58,032 bases of DNA from Batkoa obscura (GCA_030770535.1 JASVEC010000101.1:1-58032), one strand, 5' to 3'; positions 1 to 11,834 are shown, counted from the stretch's first letter. Made by a program: numbers and translations. The notes: generated from the sequence alone by a model not told the origin.

Positions 1-69
1 CCCTAACCCTAACCCTAACCCTAACCCTAACCCTAACCCTAACCCCTAACCCTAACCCTAACCCTAACC

Positions 70-110
<41 letters not shown>

Positions 111-1010
111 CCCTAACCCTAACCCTAACCCTAACCCTAACCCTAACCCTAACCCTAACCCTAACCCTAACCCTAACCCTAACCCTAACCCTAACCCTAA
201 CCCTAACCCTAACCCTAACCCTAACCCTAACCCTAACCCTAACCCTAACCCTAACCCTAACCCTAACCCTAACCCTAACCCTAACCCTAACCCTAACCCT
301 AACCCTAACCCTAACCCTAACCCTAACCCTAACCCTAACCCTAACCCTAACCCTAACCCTAACCCTAACCCTAACCCTAACCCTAACCCTAACCCTAACC
401 CTAACCCTAACCCTAACCCTAACCCTAACCCTAACCCTAACCCTAACCCTAACCCTAACCCTAACCCTAACCCTAACCCTAACCCTAACCCTAACCCTAA
501 CCCTAACCCTAACCCTAACCCTAACCCTAACCCTAACCCTAACCCTAACCCTAACCCTAACCCTAACCCTAACCCTAACCCTAACCCTAACCCTAACCCT
601 AACCCTAACCCTAACCCTAACCCTAACCCTAACCCTAACCCTAACCCTAACCCTAACCCTAACCCTAACCCTAACCCTAACCCTAACCCTAACCCTAACC
701 CTAACCCTAACCCTAACCCTAACCCTAACCCTAACCCTAACCCTAACCCTAACCCTAACCCTAACCCTAACCCTAACCCTAACCCTAACCCTAACCCTAA
801 CCCTAACCCTAACCCTAACCCTAACCCTAACCCTAACCCTAACCCTAACCCTAACCCTAACCCTAACCCTAACCCTAACCCTAACCCTAACCCTAACCCT
901 AACCCTAACCCTAACCCTAACCCTATCCCTATCCCTATCCCTATCCCTATCCCTAACCCTATCCCTATCCCTATCCCTATCCCTATCCCTATCCCTATCC
1001 CTATCCCTAA
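1..1010. repeat. Telomere, (CCCTAA)n array
   Basis: About 1 kb of tandem CCCTAA, the C-rich strand of TTAGGG, running from the first base. This is the left end of a chromosome. The array is almost perfect, with two one-base-longer units near bases 43 and 90. From 921 to 1004 the units change to CCCTAT, 13 copies with one CCCTAA at 951, before a final CCCTAA and unique DNA at 1011. TTAGGG-type telomeres are common in fungi and many other eukaryotes, so the repeat alone does not place the species. Confidence 0.98.
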
Positions 1011-1427
1011 CTGTGAAATCTGATACTCAACAGTTGGTGTCAGAAAGTCTTAGTTTATGTGGCTAAGATAGACTTGGATTATGAATAACAGCACGAATAG
1101 GCTACAGACTATATAAGACAAATAGAATAGACAATACTAATGTAAAATCTATGTAAAATACTATTAAGTAAACTTAGTGGCTTTATCAAATCTTCGAGAT
1201 ATCAAAGAATAATTCAGTTAAAAACCCTCGAGCTATTATGTTTTAGAATCTCTTTTATACTCCGATAAGTATAAATATCGAAACGACGGGAGAATATTCT
1301 TTGAGACGAAGATAGAAATTCTCATATTAAATCAAACTAAGAACCTGGGATTGATTTTCTCTGAACTCGAGAACACAACAGCTTAGGCGATTGTTATGCT
1401 ATAATTAACCATGAGACTGACAAAGCG

Positions 1428-1524
1428 ATATTTCACAGTTTCATTACTTTTTCTACTTTCTAAGCACTATTTAGGTGGAAAAATTTGCTAGTAAATTCTT
1501 AAACAAAAAAATACATCACCATAT
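1428..1524 (-). mobile_element. MITE-like repeat, degenerate copy
   Basis: The right two thirds match the family: the TTCATTACTTTTTCT stretch, a TAAGCACTATTTAGG core, TAAATTCTTAAAC, and a terminal ATACATCACCATAT. The left terminus is decayed. This is the most telomere-proximal and one of the oldest-looking copies. Minus marks the orientation in which the T-rich half comes first. Confidence 0.7.
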
Positions 1525-1720
1525 TATTTTACCTTAATATAATAGTATTAAATTATAATATCTATAAAAAAAAATTTAAAATTACTATTATTAAAAACAT
1601 TTTAAAAATTTTATTTATATTTACTATAAATGATATTTTTTTATAAAATTTTAAGTTTTAAAAGCTAAACTTTTAAATATTTGTGAGCAAAAAAATATAG
1701 ACTCAGCCTCGGATTAAACT

Positions 1721-1826
1721 ATATAAGGGGAGATGTATTTTGTATTTAAGGATTTTACTAACAATTTTTCCACTTAAATAGTGCCTAAAAAACGGAAAAA
1801 GTAATGAAACCAAAAAACACCCCCAT
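1721..1826 (+). mobile_element. MITE-like repeat copy
   Basis: It starts ATATAAGGGGAGATG and ends AACACCCCCATA, with the family core in between (ATTTTACTAACAA, CACTTAAATAGTGC, GGAAAAAGTAATGAA). It abuts another copy in the opposite orientation at 1822. Confidence 0.85.
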
Positions 1827-1916
1827 AAGGTGTTTCTTTATCGCTTTTTCTACTTTTAACTTATTTGAGTAAAAAATTTCTAATGAAATTCTTAAACAAA
1901 AAACATATTTCCATAT
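1822..1916 (-). mobile_element. MITE-like repeat, degenerate inverted copy
   Basis: It runs from the right end of the previous copy, reads GTGTTTCTTTATCGCTTTTTCT, then TATTTGAGT and ATTCTTAAAC, and ends TTTCCATAT. Together with 1721-1826 it forms an inverted pair sharing one terminus. This could come from nested insertion or local inversion. Confidence 0.7.
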
Positions 1917-2210
1917 TACTAATTTCAAACATTTATATGTTATAATTTTATCGATCAAAGCTTATTATTAAATATACATCACAAAATTTTAGATTAACAT
2001 TTTATTTCAAATCTATTAATTTTAAACATTATATCATCATATAGATTACTATTTTTAATTGCCAAGTTTATAAAATTATTTGTAAAAATCAAGTATCTTT
2101 ATTAATTAGTATTAATAACTTGTTTATTTAGAGTAATAAATCTTTAAAAGATTTAAGCTAGATATATCAATATGCTTAATGGTTATGTATACTATAGGGG
2201 GTAAGTAAGC

Positions 2211-3247
2211 TTATTCAAATTTAAGATTTGCGTTATTAGTTATTGTATCTTTGGTAGTTAGCTTCCTTTTGGGTTTTCTTAATACTCTCATTAAATAATT
2301 ATTGACTATGACTACTGACCATACTGTATTTAAAAGCCCAAGTACAAAGATAAAGAACGAAGATAAAGCGGTGATTATAAATGGTATCTTTGATAAATTT
2401 GAGCGTAAAATAAAATACTTCTCTTCCCAATTAAGTGAATTGAGGATTATATTACTTGGTAAACTTGCATCATAATTTGCTAACAACGTCGAATAAGGCG
2501 AAATATCTCCTGGATTATTTAGGGCGTAATAAAATAAAAATGGGGTAATAAACGATCTAAAAACTAAGAAAAATATTGCTCTAAAGAACAGCCCATAAGA
2601 ATACAATGGGGAATCTTTCATCTCTATACGTTGTAAAACCCATACAAGATTAGTTGGAATAACTGTAATTTCAGTTATAGTAAAAATCAATGGGAAAAAA
2701 GCTCCCTTTCTATACATCTATTCAAAAATAAATAAACAAATTCAAATGAAGTCAAATAAATTTACTGGCATAAGAATTGAGCCTATTAGCCCAACTAAAT
2801 GGTGTACCCACATTGAAACCTCTTCTTTTGGTTTTGTAAGCATTACTCCCATATCGTATATAGTATAACCAACATATGAAGAGAACAAGAGGTCAATTAT
2901 TTGTGGATATGGGTCAATTATGTTCCCTTGAAATACTTTTTCCAAGAAAATGATGTAAATTCCTAAAGCACCAACAATTAAGCCATTTACTGCAGAAGGA
3001 AACCTAAAAAAACAAGACAATTAATGTTTATTACTTACAAAAAAATTGTTGATTATAATATATCCATTATACAAAAATATCTAGCTAATAAAATGAATGC
3101 TTACTTTTCGGGTAGATCAATTCGATCTTCAATGCTTAGTTTTACTAATATCTTTTCATCTATTTTAGAAACAAAATATCGTTCTGATAATAAATGAAGA
3201 AGTAAATAAAATAAAGTAAAATATAAAACACTAAAAAATGACAACAT
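2211..3247 (-). CDS. TLC-domain transmembrane protein
   Basis: Spliced frame of 295 aa in three exons: 3247-3105, 3003-2766 and 2717-2211. All junctions keep frame and have GT/AG ends. It looks like the TRAM-LAG1-CLN8 family. Exon 2 has the TLC hallmark GYTIYDMGVML followed by MWVHHLVGLIGS, with the His pair. Exon 3 has the family's TEITVIPTNLVWVL segment and further hydrophobic helices. A short hydrophobic N-terminal helix (LSFFSVLYFTLFYLLL) precedes these. The overall layout resembles TLCD4/TLCD5 (TMEM56/TMEM136) proteins of unknown biochemical activity more than ceramide synthases, which would carry a fuller Lag1 motif. It is the first gene in from the telomere. The family call is firm; the function is unknown. 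Confidence 0.75.
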
Positions 3248-3656
3248 TTTAAGAAATAATTTTTGGTTTACTTTATTTATTTGTTTATATAGTTTTTGAA
3301 GTATAATAATAATCCCCCCTTATTCGATTTACATTCCATTTTTCCTTCCATGATCCCCATATAATATAATTCAAATCACATTTTCTCGATCTCTGTTGGA
3401 CATTACATCATAATTGTAAAAGTTATGTTTAGAAAGTATAATTTAAAGACAAATTATATTAAATTAAGAAATAAATTTGTCAATAAACGGAATTAAGGTT
3501 GAATGCACTTATTTAAATTAAAGGGAATTGCATAATTAAAATGCTAATAAAAATACTAGATTAAACTATTAACTATAAGTGAATAACAACACCAGTAACA
3601 ATAATAACAACAACACTTTTATTTTTGTTTTTCAGTAATTAAATAGGATACAACGT
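3248..3656. other. Spacer, nothing recognised
   Basis: About 0.4 kb between the upstream region of the TLC gene and the stop of the PPR gene. It is AT-rich, with a short ACAACA-type simple stretch near 3585-3615 and no supported gene. Confidence 0.6.
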
Positions 3657-5366
3657 CTATTGATCTTCGAATAAATCATAAGTCTCCTTTGTCGGTATGA
3701 GCTTCAGATCATGTAGCATACTATGAAGATGTTTATATGCATTTTGTATCTTACTTTTTTCCTTATAGGATCTAATAATATAATAATATAACTCTGGAGT
3801 TGGAATAAAACCATGAGTGTTAACCATTTCATCAAGGGTAGTCTCAAGCTCATAAAATAAATGTTTGGTAGCATACTCTCTAATAAGCATAGTATAGGTA
3901 TGCTCAGAGTAAAATATAGGCCTATCATTAACCATCATTTTACGTAATAGCTCTTGTGTTAGACTTAAATTTCGAATACTTAAGCTGTATTTTAAAAAGG
4001 AATTGAGATAGCTGATTTTTAAATTATTGGGTAAACTTGATAGTACATCATCAAAATCTCCAGCTGATAAACTATTCTTTAATTCATCATTGATTTTCTC
4101 TACTAAAGGTAAGGTCACATTGGTGCCCTCTTTAGACTCGCTTAAAACATTTAATACTGATATGTATACCCGGGGATCAAGTTTACGATTAATAGCAGAT
4201 ACTTTGGAAAACAATCTATAGGAAAGTCCATAATCTCCTTTCTGTCGCAAGAAACATATTGCTCTATTAACAAATAAAGAAGTCGGCATTGTTTTAAACT
4301 TTGCCAAATGGAATAACCAAGGCTCTATTTCATCTTGATAATTATTATATATTAAATAATGTAAAAGCAAATCACATAGCTCGGTATCAGGCCTAATATT
4401 TTGTAAATGCACTTGTTTGGCTAACATCTCTTCAATTAAAAAACTGATATGATTTAAATTATATTTATCAAAAGTAATATTATTATTTTCATTCTTATTA
4501 TTATTATTTTGTTCAAAATAAATTGATAATAATAAATTTAACTCATTCAAAGAAGACTTGGGAAACCATCTATCATAAATAGTATTAATAAACATTAAAT
4601 CATTAAAGCAAATCCTTTTGAAAAAATATTCTCTTATTTTGAATGGAATCAAGTCAAAACTTTGGATACCTAATATTGTTAATACTTTGTTTTCTATAGT
4701 ATATATCCAACTTTTATTAATAATTCGCCTTTTGATCAATACTTGTAAAATAATCAATATTAAAAGCTTATCTATATCATAATTTCTATTTTTTTCCATT
4801 AGCATTGATCTTTTTCTACTAAATTGCTTATGTTTTAGTAACCAAAAAATTGAAGGGTTCATGGATAATTTAGGTGAAATAAGAGACACTATACTAAACA
4901 ATTGGTCAACTTCCTCTCTATCTAATTCATATTGAAGTCTAATCAGCATACTAAACATTTTGCTGTTGTTTAATTCATCTTCCAATATTAAATTATAGAT
5001 AAAATCGTTTATTTCTGAAGCTTTGCAATATCCCAGCTCTTCTTTTGATACCCGCCCTTGGTTCCTTAAAATATACCTATTGTCATTTTCTATATCTATT
5101 TTCTTTGTATTATTTGGCCCGCTCCCACTCAAAAACTTGACAAAGTCTTCTCTACTTTCAACTAATGATTTAAACTTATCCTCTTCACTATTTATATCCT
5201 TTTCTGTATTATTATATAAAGTAATGCCTACTTCCGCATTGGCTGTTGTATAGTTCCTAATCAAAATCGTTCTCCTCTTTCTATAAACTTTAGCTAAGGG
5301 TGAAAATAATTTATCTCTTGTGTTCCTCAAATTAATTATACAAATATTACAATTTAAATAAAGCAT
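3657..5366 (-). CDS. Pentatricopeptide repeat (PPR) protein, probably mitochondrial
   Basis: Single exon, 569 aa. The C-terminal third has recognisable PPR helices, for example YTMLIREYATKHLFYELE followed by PTPELYYYIIRSYKEK and PTKETYDLF, with the 35-residue spacing and Pro-Thr starts typical of the family. Helical repeats also appear around PRVYISVLNVL. The N-terminus (INLRNTRDKLFSPLAKVYRKRR) is basic and free of acidic residues for its first ~35 residues apart from one Asp, consistent with a mitochondrial presequence. Fungal PPR proteins usually bind organellar RNA. No specific orthologue is recognised. The gene is divergent from SDA1, with only 79 bp between the two start codons, so they probably share a promoter. 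Confidence 0.75.
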   Translation of the reverse strand: MLYLNCNICIINLRNTRDKLFSPLAKVYRKRRTILIRNYTTANAEVGITLYNNTEKDINSEEDKFKSLVESREDFVKFLSGSGPNNTKKIDIENDNRYILRNQGRVSKEELGYCKASEINDFIYNLILEDELNNSKMFSMLIRLQYELDREEVDQLFSIVSLISPKLSMNPSIFWLLKHKQFSRKRSMLMEKNRNYDIDKLLILIILQVLIKRRIINKSWIYTIENKVLTILGIQSFDLIPFKIREYFFKRICFNDLMFINTIYDRWFPKSSLNELNLLLSIYFEQNNNNKNENNNITFDKYNLNHISFLIEEMLAKQVHLQNIRPDTELCDLLLHYLIYNNYQDEIEPWLFHLAKFKTMPTSLFVNRAICFLRQKGDYGLSYRLFSKVSAINRKLDPRVYISVLNVLSESKEGTNVTLPLVEKINDELKNSLSAGDFDDVLSSLPNNLKISYLNSFLKYSLSIRNLSLTQELLRKMMVNDRPIFYSEHTYTMLIREYATKHLFYELETTLDEMVNTHGFIPTPELYYYIIRSYKEKSKIQNAYKHLHSMLHDLKLIPTKETYDLFEDQ

Positions 5367-5445
5367 TTAAAAAAATTATGGATTGAAATCCAAAATTGAT
5401 TTGAATAATTATTCTTTTTAAATTCATTTTTTCTAAAATTTTAAA
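5367..5445. promoter_or_regulatory. Bidirectional promoter region between PPR gene and SDA1
   Basis: Only 79 bp, rich in A and T runs, separate the two divergent ATG codons. Both promoters and 5' leaders must fit here or overlap the coding sequences. No specific binding site is recognised. Confidence 0.5.
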
Positions 5446-8077
5446 ATGGGTAGAAGGAATCGAGCAGTACTTCTTGGGAATAACCTTCCACAATTACAAA
5501 ATCTTATTAAAAGAGATCCGGAAAGTTATAAAGAAGAATTCCTTCAACAGTACAGACATTTTGAAAGTAGTTTAAGTTTGTTTGAGCTTAAGCCAGATGC
5601 CGAAAACAAAGAACTCGGGGACTTAATCATGTTTCTTTCACAAGTTGTAAAACTTTACCAAGAACAAGCAAAAGTTTTTCCTAATCAGTTGATTGAACTA
5701 TTGACAAAGTTTCATATGGTATTATGCCCAGATCTTCGTAAATCAATTGTACAATCTTTAATTTTACTTAAGAACAAGGGAGTAATTGAAAGCATGGAGT
5801 AAGGTTTTACTTAGTTAATTTTTTGTCATACATTAATATATTTCTTAGTTTACTTTCATTGTTTTTTACACTTTTTCGTTGCAAAGATAAACTTTTAAGA
5901 GAGATCCTTTACACCTTTATTATTAATGATATAAAAGATGCCAATTCAAAACATAAGGATAATAGACTTAATAAGACTTTACAGAACTTTCTCTATTCAA
6001 TATTTCAAAAAGCTCAAGGCTTGAGCAATAATAGTAATGCATCTGATGGCAGTGAAAATGTCATAGCTGCTAAAAAATCTTTACAAGTATGTATTGAACT
6101 TTATAGGAAAAATATTTGGTAAGTAAATAGAAAAAAGTTTACTAGAAACTAACTTAATTTAGGAATGACAAAAAGACGGTTAATGTTATTGCTGAGGCTT
6201 GTTTATCCCCTATAGGAACCCTTGTATTTCCTGCTGCTCATTTTTTCCTTGGAAATAATGAAACAGAAGACTCCGATGATGAAGACGAAGTAACTTAATT
6301 AAAACATGACTAACTTAATATTTATTGCTATTTGATCCTTAGATTGATATTAGACAATTAGATCATCAGTCGCAAATTAATAAAAAAACGAAAGCAAGAG
6401 CTAGAAAAAGAGAAAAGGCAGTTGCTTCCTTAAGAAGGGTACATTTTAATTTAATTTGAATTGATTTATAAATTTGACAACCATTTTAGAGAGAAAGGAA
6501 AGGAAAGAAAGCAGAAGTATTCAATTTCTCTGCATTACATCTTATTAATGACCCACAAGGTTTATTTTTTCCTTTAAAAATTGTTTTTTACTAAAGTAAA
6601 TTATACAGGTTTTGCAGAAAAGCTTTTTGCTCGTTTAAATAAGGCTGGAAATGAAGGTTTTGAATTAAAATTGATCCTCATGAAACTCATAGCAAGAGTG
6701 ATCGGCATACATAAGTTGATTTTATTAGGGTTCTATCCTTACCTTATTAAATATATACAACCTCATCAAAGAGATGTCACTCAAATATTAGCTTTAACTG
6801 CACAGTCATGTCATGAAATTGTCCCACCGGAAACGTTAGAGCCTTTGCTTTCAGCAATTACTAAAAATTTTGTTTCAGAAAACATGTCTAATGAAGTCAT
6901 TTCTGCAGGGTAAATTTATTTGCTAGGCATTAAGCTTATTTAAATTAACCTTTGATTTTAGTATCAATTCAATTAGAGAAATTTGTGCTCGTGCACCATT
7001 GATTATGAATGAAGATTTATTACAAGATCTTACTGAATATAAAAAGATCAAAGACAAATCAGTTGTTATGGCATCTCGTTCTCTTATACAATTATTCCGA
7101 GAAATAAACCCATCTTTACTTAAAAAGAAGGACCGTGGGCGTGATGCTACTGTTGCTAAAATTTCTGGAAATGAGACTAAAGTGCTTAAGTATGGTGAGA
7201 TTCAAACAGCTGAAGGAATATCTGGTATAGAATACCTTGAGTCAAGTGGTTCAGAAAATGATGATGATGATGAAGAGAAAGAAGATGTGGAAAACGATGA
7301 AGAGGAAGATGACGAAGAAGATGAAGAGGAACTAGAAGATGATGAAGAGGAACTAGAAGAAGGTATAGATAACGTAGTTGACAATGCAGAAGGTACGAAA
7401 GATGTTAGTTTTTATAAACAATTTTTTAACATTAAATAGACTCCAAAGAAGAAGAAAAAGTACAAAAGAAAGTGAGAGTAGATGCCCTTAGAGTAAATGA
7501 TTTATAAATCAGTTTAATAGTAATTTAATCATTTTTAGATTTTGACGGATGAAGATTTTAAGCTTATTAAAAAGAAGCAAAGAAATGTATCAATGAATTT
7601 AGATAAAAATCATGGGATAAAAAGAAAGTCCAAGGCTGAAAGGTAATCAATAAATAGTTTAATTTTAACAACTCCAACCTATTTTATAGTGATTCTGAAG
7701 ATGACTCTCAAGCTTCTGATGATGATAAAAATGATGAAGTTGTTGATGAATCTGCTATCACTAGGTTCCACAAAAAAGCTAAGCAAGATTACCAGCAGAG
7801 AATGGAATCTATTCAAGCCGGTAGAGAAGGTCGTGCAAAATTTGGCTCAAATTTTTCTAAAAAAACTGATAAGCACAGTACAACAAATCGTCAAAAGAAG
7901 CGTGGTAAAAATTTCTTAATGGTTGCCCATAAAAAGGGAGTTTTACAAAAGTCTAAAATGTCTTTAAGAGATAAACAAGTAACTATTTTTATTTTTATAG
8001 TTTATTTTTATTCATCTTAATTTTTTTAGACTCAACTACGTACTCGTATTGAAAAACAAAAGAAAAGAAAACATTAA
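5446..8077 (+). CDS. SDA1: SDA1 homologue, 60S ribosome biogenesis factor
   Basis: Eleven exons by frame and splice motifs: 5446-5798, 5849-6118, 6163-6289, 6343-6438, 6490-6559, 6609-6909, 6962-7392, 7440-7492, 7539-7642, 7690-7978 and 8030-8077. SDA1 is a nuclear protein needed for 60S subunit maturation and export and for G1 progression in yeast. Diagnostic stretches are the N-terminal [49 protein letters not shown] and [16 protein letters not shown], then an [17 protein letters not shown] segment. A long Asp/Glu tract follows (about 7258-7368), as in the family. The C-terminus ends in the basic [12 protein letters not shown]. It is convergent with the CENP-T gene, with one repeat element between the two 3' ends. 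Confidence 0.93.
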
Positions 8078-8243
8078 AAAAATCAAGTTAGTTTTGATTT
8101 CGATGCTATCAATTGCTCTAAAATTTAGGATAGGATAGTTTATAGAGTCCTATTCTCTTTTATAGTTATACAATCTTATTAAACTTTTAATAGACCTTTA
8201 ATAGTAATAAAAATTATTATTATATTTAAGATATAAATTATAA

Positions 8244-8350
8244 ATATGGGAGTGTTTTTTTTGGCTTCATTACTTTTTCCGTCTTTTAAGCACTATTTAA
8301 GCAGAAAGGTTGTTAGTAAAATTCTTAAACACAAAAATACATCCCCATAT
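8244..8350 (-). mobile_element. MITE-like repeat copy
   Basis: A 107-bp copy with good ends: ATATGGGAGTG at left and ACATCCCCATAT at right. The internal core is TTAAGCACTATTTAAGC. It lies between the convergent SDA1 and CENP-T genes, 60 bp past the CENP-T stop, so it is probably transcribed in the 3' UTR of one or both. Confidence 0.9.
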
Positions 8351-8410
8351 ATTCATTCTATTTCTTCAAAATCAAAAATGATAACCAAAATTTTAATAAT
8401 TAAATATTTA

Positions 8411-11400
8411 TTATTCATTAATATAATTAATAGCTGGTTTCATTTCTTCTTCAATTGGTTCGATTAATTCTCTTGGCAAAGTCCGATGTAAAATTGAAGT
8501 TAAAGTTTGGCTTTTTGATAAATACCCTTGTCTAAAATAATGTTGAATATAAAATCGAAAATAATAAATAGTGTGCTGATATTTTACCTTTTTAATAAAA
8601 TTTCCAAATCCGAATTTTCAATTGTCTTCCTTCCTGCATGTTTAGAATAATAGGTCAAATGTTGAGCTGTTTGTTCAAAATACAAATAGGTTGCTCTATT
8701 TAATGCAGTAACGCTATCTCTAGATAAACGAAGTCTATTTATACCACTGCTTAGACTATGTTCTGCAATATTCTTTAAGAGCTTTCCTGGGAGATTTGGG
8801 ACTTCCATACCACTAGCAGATCTTGAAACTAATTTAGTCTTTAAGGATTGTTTTCATTTAAGATTTACCTATATGTAGTCATTCCTTTACTACTGGAAGG
8901 GTTGGTTGATGATTTAAACCTAATGTCTTTCATATCAAGCAACGAGGTGGGAGGTTCGTTCTCTTTATCTTCATATTTCTCAAACGTTCTTTTTGGCATT
9001 TTTAAACTTGGTTCTACTAAAAGGTTCATATCAACATCTTTATCAGAGAGCAAATTATTAATATCTTGAATTAGAGATTCTATCTTTGATAGTGAATTAA
9101 GATCGCTGTTATCATCAGGTGGCGTTAATGGGTATATATTATCATCATTTCTCTGGAGCCCCAAATTTAACTTAGAATAATTAAATTCAATATCATCAAA
9201 ATAATGCGCTTCTACATCAGTTCTATTCATATTTTGTGTATCTAAAATATTGTCGATTTCTTTAACAACCTGACTATTTATATCAAGTGCTGTTTCTTTC
9301 AACCTTTTTTCAATATTATTATTACTTATTTGAATTATGCTATCATCGATTTGTTCTGAAATCATGTCTTCAACCTGAGCTTCATTTCCAGCCTCTATGC
9401 TATATATATTATCCTCAATCTGTATAGAAGCCTCCTGCTTTTTCTCTAGACTTAAATTGTGAACTATGGATGATATTTTACTTTCCTCTTCTTGGAATGA
9501 TATAGCTACTTCCTCATTAGCCAAATAACTGAATTGATTTATGCTCTCTTGATTTTCCTTAACCATCCCATCAATTTTATTTGATCCCTCAACACTGTTT
9601 ATATTACTAAATGTTAATTCATCTATATCTTCTTCTTGGCTTCCAGTATCTGTTAAGGATTTTTCATTTTCTTCATGTATGCTACTGAAATCCGATTTTT
9701 CGTCAACTTCTGTTTCAATGCTAGAAAAGACTTCTTGATTTTCAATTTCCCCCATTCTCTCGCTTACTTCACCTTCAGTTGTATATGCTGAATCCACTAA
9801 TACATTACCATTACTACTGTTATTGGTTGAAGGTTCCACTTCGGGTAAAAACACTTCTTTGTGTGAAGCTTCAGTAGTATAAGAAGCCATATTGTTATTA
9901 ACTTCATCTACTACCTGTTTGCTTATACTAATTTCATTACTCATGACTGGAGTTATTGTGTTTTTTGGGTAAACATTTGATTGGGAATTTTTGTTACTGT
10001 CTTTGTTTACAAATGACACTTGATGTAAATTCGGGCTATCGCCAGGATTCAAATCAAAAGCATTGTTACTATTTATAGGACTCTTGGAGGATATACTATT
10101 TGTCTTACTATTATCATTTTGTATAGATTCTTGGATAAGATTATAACTCAAAGAGTTGTATTGTGAGTTTGGGTCAATATATATATTGTCACTATTTTTA
10201 AATTCTTTATTTATATTTTTACTTAGATTATAATTTGCTGTTGATGGATCTTTAATTGTTTCATAGTTAAGTTGATCTTCCATTAAACCCGCTTTATCAA
10301 CCACATTAATTTCTTCCCCTAAATAATCATCATCGTTATGTAATGGTGAAATATGACCTTGGTTGTTGAGGCCTTGTTCACTTGGTTTTATATTGTGATT
10401 AGAATAATAATTCTCACTTTTATGTATTGATGACATATAACTTAAGTCATTGACACCATACTCACTTTCCCTTATGCTTTGAGTAGAATACAGTCTTGAT
10501 ATATTACTTGGTGTAGATACATCTGATATTGGAGGTGCAGTTGATGGTGTTCTCTCACCAAACCCAAAAACATTGTGCAATTCATTATCGATTTTGAGTG
10601 AATCTTCATTAAATGAAACATCAGACACCAAGCTGTTAATAAACGACTTTTCTGTGGATATATTGAAATCCTTTAATATTTTACTTACATCAACAAACGA
10701 ATCATCAAAAATCTGTTCATCTGGCGTGCCTGTTATTGGAATACTCTCTTGAAGTACGGATTCCGGAAGCTTGCTTAAATAGTTGCCGTTTTTTTCGACC
10801 TCTTTAAGCTTCGCTTTATCAGTTGCCGATTCCTTATAGTCACTGTCCATTTTAGTTACTGGGGCGTTTTTTTTCTTACTTGTTTCCAATATACCTTGGG
10901 GATTTAATTTGGGCGAGGCTTTACGCTTATATGTTTTTTTGTCACTTGTTTCCATAGCTATAATATAAATATTATTTCAAAATAGTAAAATAATAATACC
11001 TTTAACCAATAACCCTAACAATCCATGAGGAGGCTCCTCCGAATCAAGGACATCAGAATTTGTATCAAAATCTTCAATTAGAGTATTTGATATTTGTATA
11101 TTGTCTTCTGGAGTTGGTGAAATATTCAATCTAGTATTTATATATGATGATTTATCATATTTGGTACCCTGAGCTTTGCTGACAACATTACCTTTGTTAA
11201 TAGCTTTATTACTTGATTCGAGAAATGAGCTTCTTTTTATTCTATTGTAAGTCTAAAAGTAAAACAAGTTAATACTTAAATGACAAATAAAAATTACTAC
11301 ATTTATAGTTGGGCTTAAATCCAAGCTAACACTTTTCTCGCTTATTGAACTATTGGAACTTCTTCTTTGATTTCTCACTGGGGTAGCTCCAAATATTCGT

Positions 11401-11744
11401 GTTTGAGTATTAAAAGCATCATTCTGCTCTATACCATTACCAATCATACTGAATTCTGTAATATTTTCGCCGTTTCGAGTTTTTAGATCAAAATCACTTA
11501 TACCTCTCTCATTTCTTTTGCTTGAGTCTTTATTAAAGGTAGTTGAAGATCCCAAATTCAAGTTTATTTTGCTTCTTTCATAATTTTTAAACCTATTTTG
11601 TTTTGTTTGCTTATTATCTACTTCTTTTGTTAGATTTGTCGTATTAATGTTTTTTATAGTCAATCTGCGCCGTAACGGCCTTTTTCTCCTATATCTTAAT
11701 GAAGTCCCACTGCTAGGGCTTGAGTCTTTGTCACTCTCATCCAT
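8411..11744 (-). CDS. CENPT: CENP-T, inner kinetochore histone-fold protein (very long)
   Basis: Five exons: 11744-11301, 11252-11000, 10957-8869, 8812-8588 and 8531-8411, giving about 1043 aa. The last two exons encode a CENP-T C-terminal histone fold: VPNLPGKLLKNIAEHSL, LSRDSVTALNRATYLYFEQ, then YSKHAGRKTIENSDLEILLKRQ, and a PRELIEPIEEEMKPA tail like fungal Cnp20/Cnn1. In other species CENP-T binds CENP-W through this fold and recruits Ndc80 or Mis12 through its N-terminus. Here the N-terminus starts with a basic patch (RYRRKRPLRRRLTIK) and has several SP/TP sites suited to CDK control. Most of the middle is Asn/Ser/Glu-rich and probably disordered. Human and fission yeast proteins are about half this length. 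The intron between exons 3 and 4 has two possible acceptors 7 bp apart, so that joint is uncertain. Confidence 0.85.
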
Positions 11745-11834
11745 TTTTATTAAAAAAAAGCGTATTTGAATTTGTAAAGGATAATTTTCATAAATAGAAT
11801 TTGGGCATATAGTTTTTATTGCCCAGAATCTCTT

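Larger units (their letters stand above)
1011..2210. other. Subtelomeric AT-rich spacer without genes
   Basis: No convincing open frame or RNA gene is seen. The stretch holds three copies of the short inverted-repeat element described below (near 1428, 1721 and 1822). The rest is AT-rich sequence with homopolymer runs. No Y'-like helicase or other subtelomeric gene family is visible. Confidence 0.7.

Noticed and set aside
1-1010. Possible CRISPR or satellite array
   Set aside because: Six-base unit, no spacers, at the chromosome end: telomere.
7202-7384. Open frame on the minus strand encoding almost only serine
   Set aside because: It is the complement of the Asp/Glu-coding GAT/GAA/GAG tract of SDA1; no gene features of its own.
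8246-8467. Small open frame starting MGVFFLASLLFPSF that looks like a signal peptide
   Set aside because: It lies in the repeat element and the antisense of the last CENP-T exon; the T-rich element half simply encodes Phe/Leu.
11000-11252. CCAATAACCCTAAC near 11015 as an internal telomere remnant
   Set aside because: It is part of CENP-T exon 2 coding sequence (GLLGLLVK) and only one unit long.
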